From contig BSYQ01000006.1 in the NCBI GenBank assembly GCA_030272585.1, positions 3,497,001-3,561,000 on the forward strand: 64,000 nucleotides of DNA. The letters are read 5' to 3'. Made by a program: the position numbers and the translations under genes. The notes below the pieces were generated by a model. The model ran no database searches. It saw only the letters and a program-made list of their open reading frames with translations, and was not told where the DNA came from. The DNA is from Bryopsis sp. KO-2023. Lineage: Eukaryota > Chlorophyta > Ulvophyceae > Bryopsidales > Bryopsidaceae. Shown here in pieces: positions 34,501 to 43,176 of the stretch. Every line of letters begins with the position of its first letter. Position 1 is the first letter of the stretch.

Positions 34501-37500
34501 TCTGGGATCCATGTCGTCTCTCAGTAGTTCTTCCATTGGATTGTCTGTTTTCGTTTTCGTTTCAGTTGTTTCCTCTTTTTCCGCCGGTTTCACAACGACC
34601 ATTAATCCCTGGCCGGTTTTCTGTATTGCTTTTCGCATTGTCGTCATCGAACACACGGTCATTCCGTGCGCCGCCAGTTCTTGACGATCAGCAAATTCCA
34701 TCGGATTCGCTCTGTATTTGCGTGGCAGAACAAACTCTTCTTCCCCCCGAACGACTGTGATGACGCCTTTTTCGAAATCGATGGCAGGGTTTGCATCCAC
34801 CAGCCATGGTAATCCCAGCAGGACATCATATCCAAGGTTTGGTAGGACATCCGCTTCGATTTGAAATGACAGGCGCCCTGATCGGAATTTCATGTTTGGA
34901 ATTTTGCCTGTAGTTTGTCGAGTGGTGTTGTCTGCCATTCGCAACTCCGATGTACTGTTTTCTTGTACTTTCAGATTGACTCTCTTTGCGAATTCAGCAG
35001 AAACATAGTTGGCAGTGGATCCAGAATCCACACATGCACCAACTGTAGTCCCTTGAATTCTGACTTCAATCATGTAGCCAGTAGCAAAGGTTTTCCCTGT
35101 GACTGGACATGATGAATGTTGATCAGGTGCCTCCCCTGATCCTGTTTCCATTGTAGGCAATTGTTCTTGTGGTGACCCTTCATCCACAGTTTCGATTATC
35201 ACATCGTCATCCCCTTCCGCAGGGTCTGACGTACCAGCGCTGGTTTTTGGATGCTCATCAGTTGTTTCTTTTTCGTCTCCTGACGATTCTGATGATGCAT
35301 CTGTTGATTGTGCCTTTTCCATATTCTCATTTTCCTTGATTGTAACCGTTTTCGACTCCACTGCCCCTGAGGGCTCCCCATACTTCAATGTCTTACAGTA
35401 GGCCTGAGCTTTTTCTCTCAAAGGACATAATTTCACTCCATGGCCTGTAGCCCCACATAAAAAGCATGTCATCGTCGTGTTAAACGACCGTCCCCGACCA
35501 TCTCCACGACCACGGCCGCGACCCCTGCCACGACCGCGTTCTGATCCAATCGCTCCCAACGTGTCCCCATTGCTCTGATTTTGATTTTGGTTTGAATTGT
35601 CGTCATTCGCATTCCAGCCGAATCCACCACTGTTATTTCTCCCCCGCCCATTAAAGTGTCGTCCACGACCTCGACCCCGCCAGCCGCCTCGATTTGAGTC
35701 TGCTCCATGCAACGCATGAATGCCATCCAAGCGATCAGCGAGACGAACAGCATCCGCAAATGTAGATGTCTGGGCAAGGACAGTGGTGCGAATGTGCGGC
35801 TTGAGTCCAAAGGTGAATGCGCTGAATATTTCCTCTTCCGTCATCCCTGGAATGCGAAATGCAATCGCCTGGAACCTTCTCTTGTAATCCGCGACACTCG
35901 ATGTCTGGGTGCATGCACGCATCTCCACGCGCGCACGTTCGGATGTCGTTGCACTCTCAAAGTTTTCTCTCAGCTCATGAACGAAATCCTCCCACGATGC
36001 AAATGAGGAACGATGCCCCTGCGAGATACGCAATTCCACCAGCGCCATCCATCGCGACGCCGCGCCTCCCAGATATGCGGGCAAAATCTTAACCCAATCG
36101 CGCTCTCTGACGTCGTGAGCCCTGAACCATCTCGTCACTCTGGTCACCCAATCCGTTACACTGAGGGCTCCCTCGCCGGTAAAGTGCTTTGGCGGATCGA
36201 GCCGCAGACTCCGCATGATGTTACTGAGCCCGCCAGAATTTCTGCCTCGTCCACCGTCGCCTGGTCCACCGCCACCATCGTCGGGTCCATCGTCCCCATC
36301 ATCACCTCCCCCGCCTCCATCTCCTCCCCCAGATCGGCGCCCCCGACCATCACCCCGACGGCCGCCACCGCGTCCATCTGCGGGATCATCATCGGGGTCG
36401 TCACCCCCTCCAGGGTCGCGTCGTCCAACACTTCGGTATGACCCCAAACGTGTGAACGGATCTCTCGGTACTGATCCCGAGGAGAATAGATGGGATGGAG
36501 CAGGTGCCCCATGACCACTGAGATTTGTTGGTTGTACAGGCGATGGTGCCTGTGGAGACGCAGATTGTGGAGCCCGGCGTGATGCTTGTTCGGCATTTCC
36601 ATCTGACAGTCGTCTGCGTTCTGGTATTGGGCGTGAACTGGTGCCCCCGTCTGCTGCTTGTGTTCGGACTGGAGGTGGAACAGTGTTTGTTTGTGTTCCT
36701 CCAGCCATGTGAACTTGTAACTGCTGGTTGAATACATCCTCTGACAGCCCCAGTGTTGACAATATGTTGTTTTTTGTGAGCCTGGGGGTTTTTCCCAGAG
36801 CCCTGACTTGTGCATCAGTAACTCCCAATAGATCCAGTATCCTTTCTTTGTTCAGTGTGGATGGTCCAGTCAATAATCGATCCTCCGGTATTCCCAGAGT
36901 ATCCAAAATTGCATTCTTCGTCAGTCTTGGTGGGGGTGAAAGCCTTTCTTGTATGTATGATTCCCACTGATCGAGGTCATCCCTCCTCGCATCGTACAAT
37001 CCCTCAGCGGTTTCTCTGACTCCTTCCAGCCTTGTGTTCACTCTCTCCCACTGCTCGCACTGAACATCATAATCCTCCAATTGTTTTCCTTCAATCTCCC
37101 CCAGACGACGTTGCAACAGGCGATCTTCCTGCTCAGCCACTATCTCTCTCGACTTCACATGGTTGGTCAGGGACTCAATCATATGGGTCGTATATTTCTG
37201 GTTCGCCCTGATCGTCTTGGTCACCGACTGGAAAGCGTTGTCCACACGCTCGTCCAAATCCCGCCTGACGCGTCTCACAGCGTCGTCCACCACTGTTGCG
37301 AGTAAATCTGTGTTTGCGTGCGCTTTGTGGAGTTCCTGGTGAAGGGATTGGTTGAGCACGTTGATTCGATTCCCAACATCGCTCTGCACTTGGGCGACTT
37401 GGGCGACAGCACTATCCACCCGTGCGACTCGTTGCTCGACGTCCACGGCCAGATTTTGTTGTATATTCTGAACGTTCTGAACGAATATATTCCCTTGGCC

Positions 37501-37758
37501 GGGGTTCGGCTGACCCCCGTTTCCGTTTGGCCTTTCGTCGTGATTGTGATGCAAAGGGACATGGTCCGCCACCATCTCTTCGATATCTTCATCGGCCTCC
37601 AACATACGAGGATCGTTCAGAGCGAGGGCAAGGTCGTCCATGTTTGACCCGATTTTCGATTTCTGGCTCCTTGGTTTTGAACGGGAGGATGTTAGCGCGT
37701 GAGGCGAGTGCAGTGGCAACAGGGAGCGTTCTGGAGATATGCCTGGCAGCGGAGCCAA
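31597..37758 (-). CDS. Gag-Pol polyprotein of the Ty3 element, 2053 aa
   Basis: One frame encodes, in order: an N-terminal coiled region; three short helical repeats (about residues 282-352); a Gly/Asp/Arg-rich linker; the Gag core; a CCHC zinc knuckle (CFLCGATGHGVKLC, about residue 763); an aspartic protease (VDSGSTANYV, about 911); reverse transcriptase with YLDD (about 1277); RNase H (TDASNVAIGAVL, about 1430); an integrase with HHCC zinc finger (about 1633-1668) and D,D,E core (SDRDPRF, DGQSE); and a chromodomain at the end (VAWLGYELHEATWEKEQ, about 2005). The order RT-RH-IN plus chromodomain places it with the chromoviruses. Fusion of gag and pol in one frame means no frameshift is needed. 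The true start may be an internal Met (near MDDLALALNDP). Confidence 0.97.
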   Translation of the reverse strand: MAPLPGISPERSLLPLHSPHALTSSRSKPRSQKSKIGSNMDDLALALNDPRMLEADEDIEEMVADHVPLHHNHDERPNGNGGQPNPGQGNIFVQNVQNIQQNLAVDVEQRVARVDSAVAQVAQVQSDVGNRINVLNQSLHQELHKAHANTDLLATVVDDAVRRVRRDLDERVDNAFQSVTKTIRANQKYTTHMIESLTNHVKSREIVAEQEDRLLQRRLGEIEGKQLEDYDVQCEQWERVNTRLEGVRETAEGLYDARRDDLDQWESYIQERLSPPPRLTKNAILDTLGIPEDRLLTGPSTLNKERILDLLGVTDAQVRALGKTPRLTKNNILSTLGLSEDVFNQQLQVHMAGGTQTNTVPPPVRTQAADGGTSSRPIPERRRLSDGNAEQASRRAPQSASPQAPSPVQPTNLSGHGAPAPSHLFSSGSVPRDPFTRLGSYRSVGRRDPGGGDDPDDDPADGRGGGRRGDGRGRRSGGGDGGGGGDDGDDGPDDGGGGPGDGGRGRNSGGLSNIMRSLRLDPPKHFTGEGALSVTDWVTRVTRWFRAHDVRERDWVKILPAYLGGAASRWMALVELRISQGHRSSFASWEDFVHELRENFESATTSERARVEMRACTQTSSVADYKRRFQAIAFRIPGMTEEEIFSAFTFGLKPHIRTTVLAQTSTFADAVRLADRLDGIHALHGADSNRGGWRGRGRGRHFNGRGRNNSGGFGWNANDDNSNQNQNQSNGDTLGAIGSERGRGRGRGRGRGDGRGRSFNTTMTCFLCGATGHGVKLCPLREKAQAYCKTLKYGEPSGAVESKTVTIKENENMEKAQSTDASSESSGDEKETTDEHPKTSAGTSDPAEGDDDVIIETVDEGSPQEQLPTMETGSGEAPDQHSSCPVTGKTFATGYMIEVRIQGTTVGACVDSGSTANYVSAEFAKRVNLKVQENSTSELRMADNTTRQTTGKIPNMKFRSGRLSFQIEADVLPNLGYDVLLGLPWLVDANPAIDFEKGVITVVRGEEEFVLPRKYRANPMEFADRQELAAHGMTVCSMTTMRKAIQKTGQGLMVVVKPAEKEETTETKTKTDNPMEELLRDDMDPRLKDLLMQHADVFPDDLPKDMPKRAYIKDFEIKLKDGAEPVDRPIYRMSPAELEEIRRQIQYLTEHAFIRPSESPWGAPVLFAPKKDGTLRFCVDYRWLNDLTIKNKYPLPLPDELMDRFQGMHVFSKIDLKHGYWQLPVREEDRSKTAFKTRYGSFEWNVVPMGVANAPAHFMAAMNVVLQGLTDCFVVCYLDDIIIYSRNQEDHIEHLRSVLGRLRQHAMYAKSSKCEIAVNEVEFLGFMIKNGGIAPVESKVEVVKNWPELKSVRDVRSFLGMMSYYRKFIQGFAQLASPLHELTKKDAEWKWGPLQKNAFEKLKDTLTSAPLLIIPNPELEYVVTTDASNVAIGAVLMQDQGAGLKPCAFLSRKLIPTETRYSAYDREMLGIAYALKFWRHYLEGSSKGTTVYTDHKPATHFLEQKEMSRTQTRWLQLGHFQSINPKIKYLPGKANLVADALSRPPGVEEPGSVAAITTVQWSEDEIVTWNAEVRTSPPLQKIVDKLEAGGKVKNYRLGDKGVLQHSDDGELWVPVVPQERRKSILENFHDLKTAGHSGEHRTCELLKQHFWWKGWRRDVKHYIRTCPLCQVCKGTTEKTQGLLHPLPIPKYKFQQVTTDLMTDLPESNGYTAVAVFVDRLTKFAKYVPCTKETSAVDYARMFFDNVYRHFGLPEVIVSDRDPRFTSAFYQELFRLVGTNLHLSTAYHPQSDGQSEVTIRTLENLLRPYVEDQPERWSEHLSSLEFAANRMKNATTGMSPFYLLYGFQPNAIPPMLPPITNEAVDVMLGRMQRIEGEAKQNYEKSREHYRNVANRKRKDIKLNIGDEVCLRITQLPKTCYSQIPAKIRRKYVGPLKIVEAISDVAFRIELPANWKIHDVFHVSKLKLFKRSETFAREVAPPPPIITDDGEELYKVRAIIDHRGKGKNRQFLVAWLGYELHEATWEKEQNLDTVSDLIAQYLQTQASKKGKSKKR

Positions 37759-37764
37759 CCAAAG

Positions 37765-37776
37765 CTCCGAAACCAG
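37765..37776 (-). other. Primer-binding site of the Ty3 element
   Basis: TGGTTTCGGAGC on the minus strand, two bases from the 5' LTR; complementary to a tRNA 3' end GCTCCGAAACCA. The same 12-mer abuts the LTR of the second retrotransposon at 56728-56739. Confidence 0.75.
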
Positions 37777-37778
37777 TT

Positions 37779-37932
37779 GTTATGGCCAAACGCGAGTTCC
37801 GACCCTCGCGGCACAATGCAACTGTGATAAGAATTAATTTACAACCCGTTGTCTCTCCTTAAATCACCAACTCTAACCGTTCTGTCCGACATAACATCAC
37901 TATGTCTGACCTAACCCCAGTCGGTCATATCA
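37779..37932 (-). repeat. 5' LTR of the Ty3 element
   Basis: Direct repeat of 31260-31414, with at most a one-base length difference. Confidence 0.95.
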
Positions 37933-38084
37933 TTTACGGACCGAGACGCTTCAGGAACTCTCCACCTATTGGCAAATCAGGAATACCAACCAAACTGCGA
38001 ACTGATGATGTTTTTTTGGAGTACGGTTGGTGCTGAGACACACACAAAACTTTATTGTGACAATGGAGCGCATTGTTTACCCAG

Positions 38085-39104
38085 GTGTAAATACTGTAAA
38101 TTTGGTTTGTGAATGGTTCAGACTATTGCATAACAATATGTCCACTGATTAATTGATCAAGCACTTGCAGCGGCTCTGGTCGGTCCAAGTTTGGTTGGCA
38201 TTATGAAAGATGATGGCCTCCTTTTGCTGTATTCTCAAATGTAGGTATTATGCCTCCACAACGAGATTTCATGTTTGTTTGATTGTTGGTGATCGGGCTC
38301 GTCATTTTGCCACTGGCTGTTGGTTTCATGCAGTGGTTATGATTATGTTGTTGTGTTGCTGAGTTGTTTTGTTGTATTTTTTTCAATGGATGCTTTATTA
38401 CACAAGTCCGTGTCTAGAAGCAATGATTGTCATTCAAAATGAAAAAACGACGTCACCCCCTCTCATCTTTGTGCAATAGATGCCGGGCGGCATGTATTTA
38501 TGTTTGTTTGTTTGTTTGTTTGTTTATCGCAACATCACTCCTGAACAACTGGGTTTTTCCAACAAGCATTCGCATGCGTTACAAGTTCATTCACATACAA
38601 ATATATCTAACATCTCCAGGCTGCTAGGAGTCGAACCCAGCTCTGTGCCACATGCCTCTCAGAATTTGTCTTTTTCTTGCTCATACCCACGAACCGTTTA
38701 TATTTATTCCATTGTCTGCACAAAAGACTCCCCCCCTTCAATTGCATCATCAGTAATTCATACCTACAAAATTATACAATGCTCAAACGACTTCAAAAGT
38801 ACAGCGATTTGCACCAGCGGCAGCTCCACTTTCCAACTTAATCTTCAACTAGTCCACTTTTTTTTGTGGACTCCACACACACACGAACACACTACACACC
38901 TCACAATAAATGAATCAATCAAACATTACAGCTACAAGACGACCATATTTTTCCTGAGATCCCTTCAGCTAGAGGGAAAAAAATATGGAAATAATCACTC
39001 AACACACACAGTTAAAAAAAAAACAACGGAGAATGTGTAAAAAAGGCTTACCACAGGGCACCCCAAACTCGAGGGTCAAATCTGACTTTGAGGGTGCATT
39101 CTGC
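38085..39104. other. Unassigned region with a TTTG microsatellite
   Basis: An acceptor-like site at about 38170 is followed by a short open stretch that may be the last exon of the split gene. A (TTTG)n run lies at 38501-38524 and a CA run near 38876. No domain is recognised. Confidence 0.4.
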
Positions 39105-39503
39105 AAGAATCACATTTCTCGACCTTTTGCCTGATGACCTGTGCTTTTTTTCCAGAAGATTTGCATCTAGTCCTGATGCACCTTGTTTCAGCGGCTCTGG
39201 CTGTCGATTTTGAAGATGTAGAACCTCCCACTCTGCACCAAGACAACCCCACAAAGCACAATTAGAAATGAACTGGAAACCATCGACGCAACTTTGAATA
39301 CAGAAATCATCGGGGCGGGGGGTGTTGTTGAAAAAAAATGCTTGAATGCTGCGCAGAAACCGAGTACACACCAGCATACCAGATGTTCCTTCGCTCTGAG
39401 CATAGACGATATAAGGAGGCAGTTCGGCACGAAGTTATGGAATGGAATCACCCTATTTTTTTCTGTGGTTCAACAATTTGGAAAAGGTTGCATTGGACAT
39501 AAT
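39105..39503 (+). pseudogene. Duplicated gene fragment, copy A
   Basis: About 390 bp nearly identical to 59205-59604. In the shared plus-strand frame (TIRNELETIDATLNTEIIGA, then STHQHTRCSFALSIDDIRRQ) six substitutions are seen: four synonymous, two conservative (Thr/Ser, Val/Ile), so this frame was under selection. Copy A has a 9 bp insertion that brings an in-frame TAG and a 21 bp deletion relative to copy B, so it is probably a broken copy, unless the stop lies in an intron. The family is not recognised. Confidence 0.55.
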
Positions 39504-39587
39504 ATTTTCTGATATTTTCAGCAGGATGCATCCAGGGCTTTGTTTTCTAGAGATGCCACGGCTGTCTGAAGTGGAGAGGGCATTGCT

Positions 39588-40600
39588 TCAAGCAGGCGTT
39601 GGTTTTATCTCCATCCATAATATGGAAATTACATAATGTTGATCTTCAGCCCCACCAACCAACATGGCACCACTCGTCCTTTGAAGACATTGGTGCCCAT
39701 GTACCAAAAGGAATATGGTCTTGCTGTCTGCGTTGTATTGTCCAACCAGACAAAATGTGCACCTAACCACATGCTTTCCAGAAGACGTCAACCGTGCAAT
39801 TCGGGGCTTCTGCGGGATTCATTGGCTGGTCCAGGGGCTTCCCAGAAATGACATTGTTGATTGTGCACTTAAAAAAACAACGATTAAAAAACCACCATGT
39901 GAAAAGGGTGTAGAACAACGTTAATGGTGTCATTAAAGCTGTAATATATCACAACGTTTTCAGCGAATCTCCCATAGTCATCGATGTTTTGGATAGAGTC
40001 ACAGTAGTCGCTGGTTGGTGCAGATGTTGTGCTTGGTTTGGCGGGACTTTTCGAAAGAACGTCAGTTGATATTTGCATTGCCTGCTGGACACATCTGATG
40101 CGTCAGAAAAGATGACTTATCAGTCATCCATTCCTTCATTTTCCCCCATGACTGCCACATCCCAGAAACAGCCTCACCAGGGGAAAAAACAATCTTGAAA
40201 TCGAAACAAAAAAACACATGTTTCTCGACTGCCACATATGTCGGTCCATCTTTCAAGAACTATTTTTTAAAATCTATTATCTATCTATCTATTATCTATT
40301 TGAACTGAGGGTAGTGCAAGAATGCAAAACCAAAAATTGAATGGGGGTTACTCTATGGTCTGAAGCATCACCTCCATCCTGCACTAATGTCGCCCCAGTT
40401 TCCTTCAACAAAACTTGCAAATCGTCAGAAACACAGGTGGGTACCTGTAATTTTGAAAAAGAATTAAAACCAAATTCTGGTATGTACACATGCAGCGATG
40501 GGCTGGGCTGGATGAGTTTATTTTTGCATGTCAAAATGGGTGTCATCAGGTTGACTAATACAGGATAACATATAATACATATACAGCGCAAAAGCATTCT
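39588..40600 (-). other. Unassigned candidate exons
   Basis: Open minus-strand stretches at 39588-39791, 39950-40078, 40080-40170 and 40292-40440 (contains DDLQVLLKETGATLVQDGGD, faintly BRCT-like) may belong to one gene, but phases were not resolved and plus-strand frames are also open. Microsatellite-like (TATC)n sequence lies at about 40268-40300. Confidence 0.3.
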
Positions 40601-40820
40601 TGGATGCGATTGCTAGGAAATTGCGCTGAGATCGTTGGGATTCTGAAATTGCTGAATGCAAAATTGGTCCATTTAAGTGACACACAAAACACACTCAGAA
40701 AAAAATTGCTCATTGTCCAAATTGTTTTTTATAGAAATTTTTACATGACTGTTCTTACCACCCCCTTCTGTCTCCCCCTCACTGATCCTCCCCCACCCTG
40801 CCCATTTTTGGGTTTTGAGT

Positions 40821-41625
40821 TGATCGCTGCCGACCTCATTCAAATAGAGGTTGGTTGCGATCGACCGGCCAGTTTCGCGTGTTTATCCAGGGAGGTGAGG
40901 GAGACTTGGGGGTGGCCCATCAAAAAATAAAAACAAATATTTTTGTCCATGAGAATATCTTATCTAATCCTCTATTTTCTTCAGTGCAAAAGAAAATAAA
41001 AATCAATTTCGTCCACTTCTTTCCTATCTACCATTCCATTCCTGTTCTTCTTTTGAAAAAAAAAAATCTTCTCTCCAAACAACAGTCCCTTTTTTTTTTC
41101 TGACCCTCATCATCCGATTCTGTTCAATTCAAATTTTTTCATTTTTTTTCATTCATGATCACTGCCCCTTTGAGCTTTTCCACCACCCATGTTGAAAAAA
41201 AAGCCAAACGCAGCTATATGCCATTCTAGCAATCCACCTGCTGAAACCCGAATTTGCCCTTAAAAACCACGCTCCTTCGAACACTGGTATCTTCCCCCAA
41301 AACTTTTCTACCACCCATGTTGAGATGGAGCTGCTCAGTCCATCACCGCCGACCTCATTCAAACAGAGGTTGGTGGTCATGCACCTGACACTTTTTTTTT
41401 TTTTTCCCTTTCTTTTTCATGTTTGACAGGAAAAGAAAAAAAACAATCCCATCTTCTTTTTCCCAGTTCCTTTTTTTTCCTTCTTGTCATTTTTTTCAAA
41501 AGAATCCAACCTGGTCCATACCCTGCCCATTTCCCCCCTTTACCCAATAACCACCCATGTTGAAGTGGATCTTTGAGTCGATCACCGCCGACCTCATTCA
41601 AATAGAGGTTGGTGGTGATCCACCG
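40821..41625. repeat. Thrice-repeated hairpin-forming sequence
   Basis: Copies at about 40821-40865, 41336-41376 and 41580-41624. Each has a CCGACCTC arm, a 9 nt loop ATTCAAAYA and a GAGGTTGG arm, extended by matching outer arms (GATCACC/GGTGATC in the third). A CACCCATGTTGA-like motif precedes copies 2 and 3 and also occurs near 41182. Confidence 0.7.
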
Positions 41626-41699
41626 GCCAGTTGTTTTTTGTTTTTTTTTCTGGGTTTTAGGGGGACAGAAAAACCAGGACTGCCAAAGTAATATCCAAA

Positions 41700-42175
41700 A
41701 CGATAAGAAATATGTCCCATCAATAAAAAATAAAGAATTGCTGCATCCAAAAATCAAAAAATCGCTGCACCCAGAAATCAAAAATCAAAAAATCGCATAT
41801 CCAAGAATCAAAAATCAAAGAATTGCTGCCTCCAAGAATAAAAAATGAAGAATCGCATGCATCCAAAAATCAAAGAATTGCTGCCTCCAAGAATAAAAAA
41901 TGAAGAATCGCATGCATCCAAAAATCAAAAATCAAAGAATTGCTGCCTCCAAGAATAAAAAATGAAGAATCGCATGCATCCAAGAATCAAAAATCAAAGA
42001 ATCGCTGCATCCGAAAATCAAAAATAAAGAATCGCTGCACCCAAAAATCAAAAATCAAAGAATCGCTGCACCCAGAAATCAAAAATCAAAAAATCGCATG
42101 CATCCAAGAATCAAAAATCAAAGAATTGCTGCCTCCAAGAATAAAAAATGAAGAATCGCATGCATCCATTAACAC
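41700..42175. repeat. AT-rich minisatellite
   Basis: Units built from AAAAATCAAAGAATYGCTGC and AAGAATAAAAAATGAAGAAT alternate with CGCATGCATCC, giving higher-order units of about 20-60 bp repeated across nearly 480 bp. Confidence 0.85.
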
Positions 42176-42349
42176 CAACAAAAAGTAAAAACTCGCAGTT
42201 TTCTTCAATACTGTCCATCCATGCCGCCTTGATTTCTGTTTTTCCAATTTTACTTCCCGTTCTCTCTCTCCCAGCAATCCCACTTTTTTTTTCCAGTTTT
42301 TTTTTTTCTGGGGGGAAGGACTCAAAGCCGCCACATATATTTCATCTTC

Positions 42350-42693
42350 ACTTTCATGCTTTTCAATCCAGAGCTTTTTAATCATTCTCCACCAGTAAAT
42401 CCCACAGTACCATCCAAGTTCATTGAGAAAAAAAAAAGAAAACAGTTCAAAAACAATTGAAACCCCAAAGGCTGGCTTAATTACTCCATCCAAAGGGGAT
42501 CCACCAAGTTCAAGTTGATTTACTTTCATGCTTTTCAATCCAGAGCTTTTTCATCGTTCTCCACCAGTAAATCCCAAAGTACCATCCAATTTCATTAAGA
42601 GAAAAAAAAAAAAAAAACAGTTCAAAAACAATTGAAACCCCAAAGGCTGGCTCAATTACTCCATCCAAGGGGGATTCACCAAGTTCAAGTTGA
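42350..42693. repeat. Tandem duplication of about 175 bp
   Basis: A segment starting ACTTTCATGCTTTTCAATCC at about 42350 recurs at about 42525, with a few changes and a longer A-tract in the second copy. Confidence 0.8.
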
Positions 42694-42756
42694 TTTCAGC
42701 ATACATTATGCTGAAACATGCGCATCCACTGCAGTCCAAAACATAAAAAAATATTT

Positions 42757-43150
42757 TCCCCGCCACCCCCTCTTTTGCTTTTTTTAATTTCGGTTTTTTA
42801 CGGTTTCCCCGCCACCCCCTCTTTTGCTTTTTTTCATTTCTGTTTTTTAAGTTTTCCCCGCCACCCCCTCTTTTGCTTTTTTTCATTTCCGTTTTTTAAT
42901 TTTTCCCTGCCACCCCCTCTTTTGCTTTTTTTCATTTCGGTTTTTTAAGTTTTCCCTGCCACCCCCTCTTTTGCTTTTTTTCATTTCGGTTTTTTTCTTG
43001 TTTTCCCCGCCACCCCCTCTTTTGCTTTTTTTCATTTCTGTTTTTTAAGTTTTCCCCGCCACCCCCTCTTTTGCTTTTTTTCATTTCGGTTTTTTAAGTT
43101 TTCCCCGCCACCCCCTCTTTTGCTTTTTTTCATTTCTTTTTTTTCCCCTC
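42757..43150. repeat. C/T-rich minisatellite, about eight copies
   Basis: Unit of about 52-58 bp: CCCCGCCACCCCCTCTTTTG, then CTTTTTTTCATTTCNGTTTT and a short TTAAGTTTT spacer. Copies differ by single bases and T-tract length. It lies directly downstream of the 3' end of the 537-aa gene. Strongly strand-asymmetric: pyrimidine-rich plus strand. Confidence 0.9.
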
Positions 43151-43176
43151 CCTGCCACCCCCTAGAAAAAAAAATT

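Larger units (their letters stand above)
31260..37932 (-). mobile_element. Complete Ty3-type LTR retrotransposon with chromodomain
   Basis: 6.67 kb, bounded by near-identical direct LTRs of about 155 bp that begin TG and end CA, and flanked by a perfect 5 bp target duplication TTTAC (31255-31259 and 37933-37937). The internal region holds a single uninterrupted gag-pol frame, a primer-binding site next to the right-hand (5') LTR, and a G-rich polypurine tract next to the left-hand (3') LTR. The open frame, matching LTRs and intact duplication point to a recent insertion that could still be active. Confidence 0.97.
31249..38084 (+). pseudogene. Candidate coding exon split by the Ty3 element
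   Basis: Read without the element and one copy of its target duplication, a polypyrimidine tract and AG at 31247-31248 is followed by 158 nt open in one frame, ending in CAG|GTGTAA at 38084. Halves are 31249-31259 and 37938-38084. The open frame contains TLHLLANQEYQPNCELMMF and is unrecognised. It could be chance; the good acceptor and donor make an exon plausible. Confidence 0.35.

Noticed and set aside
40292-40440. BRCT domain
   Set aside because: LKETGATLVQDGGD is only faintly similar and the surrounding exons could not be joined, so no BRCT gene is called.
42757-43150. CRISPR-like array
   Set aside because: Regular units but no unique spacers; it is a minisatellite, and the genome is eukaryotic.
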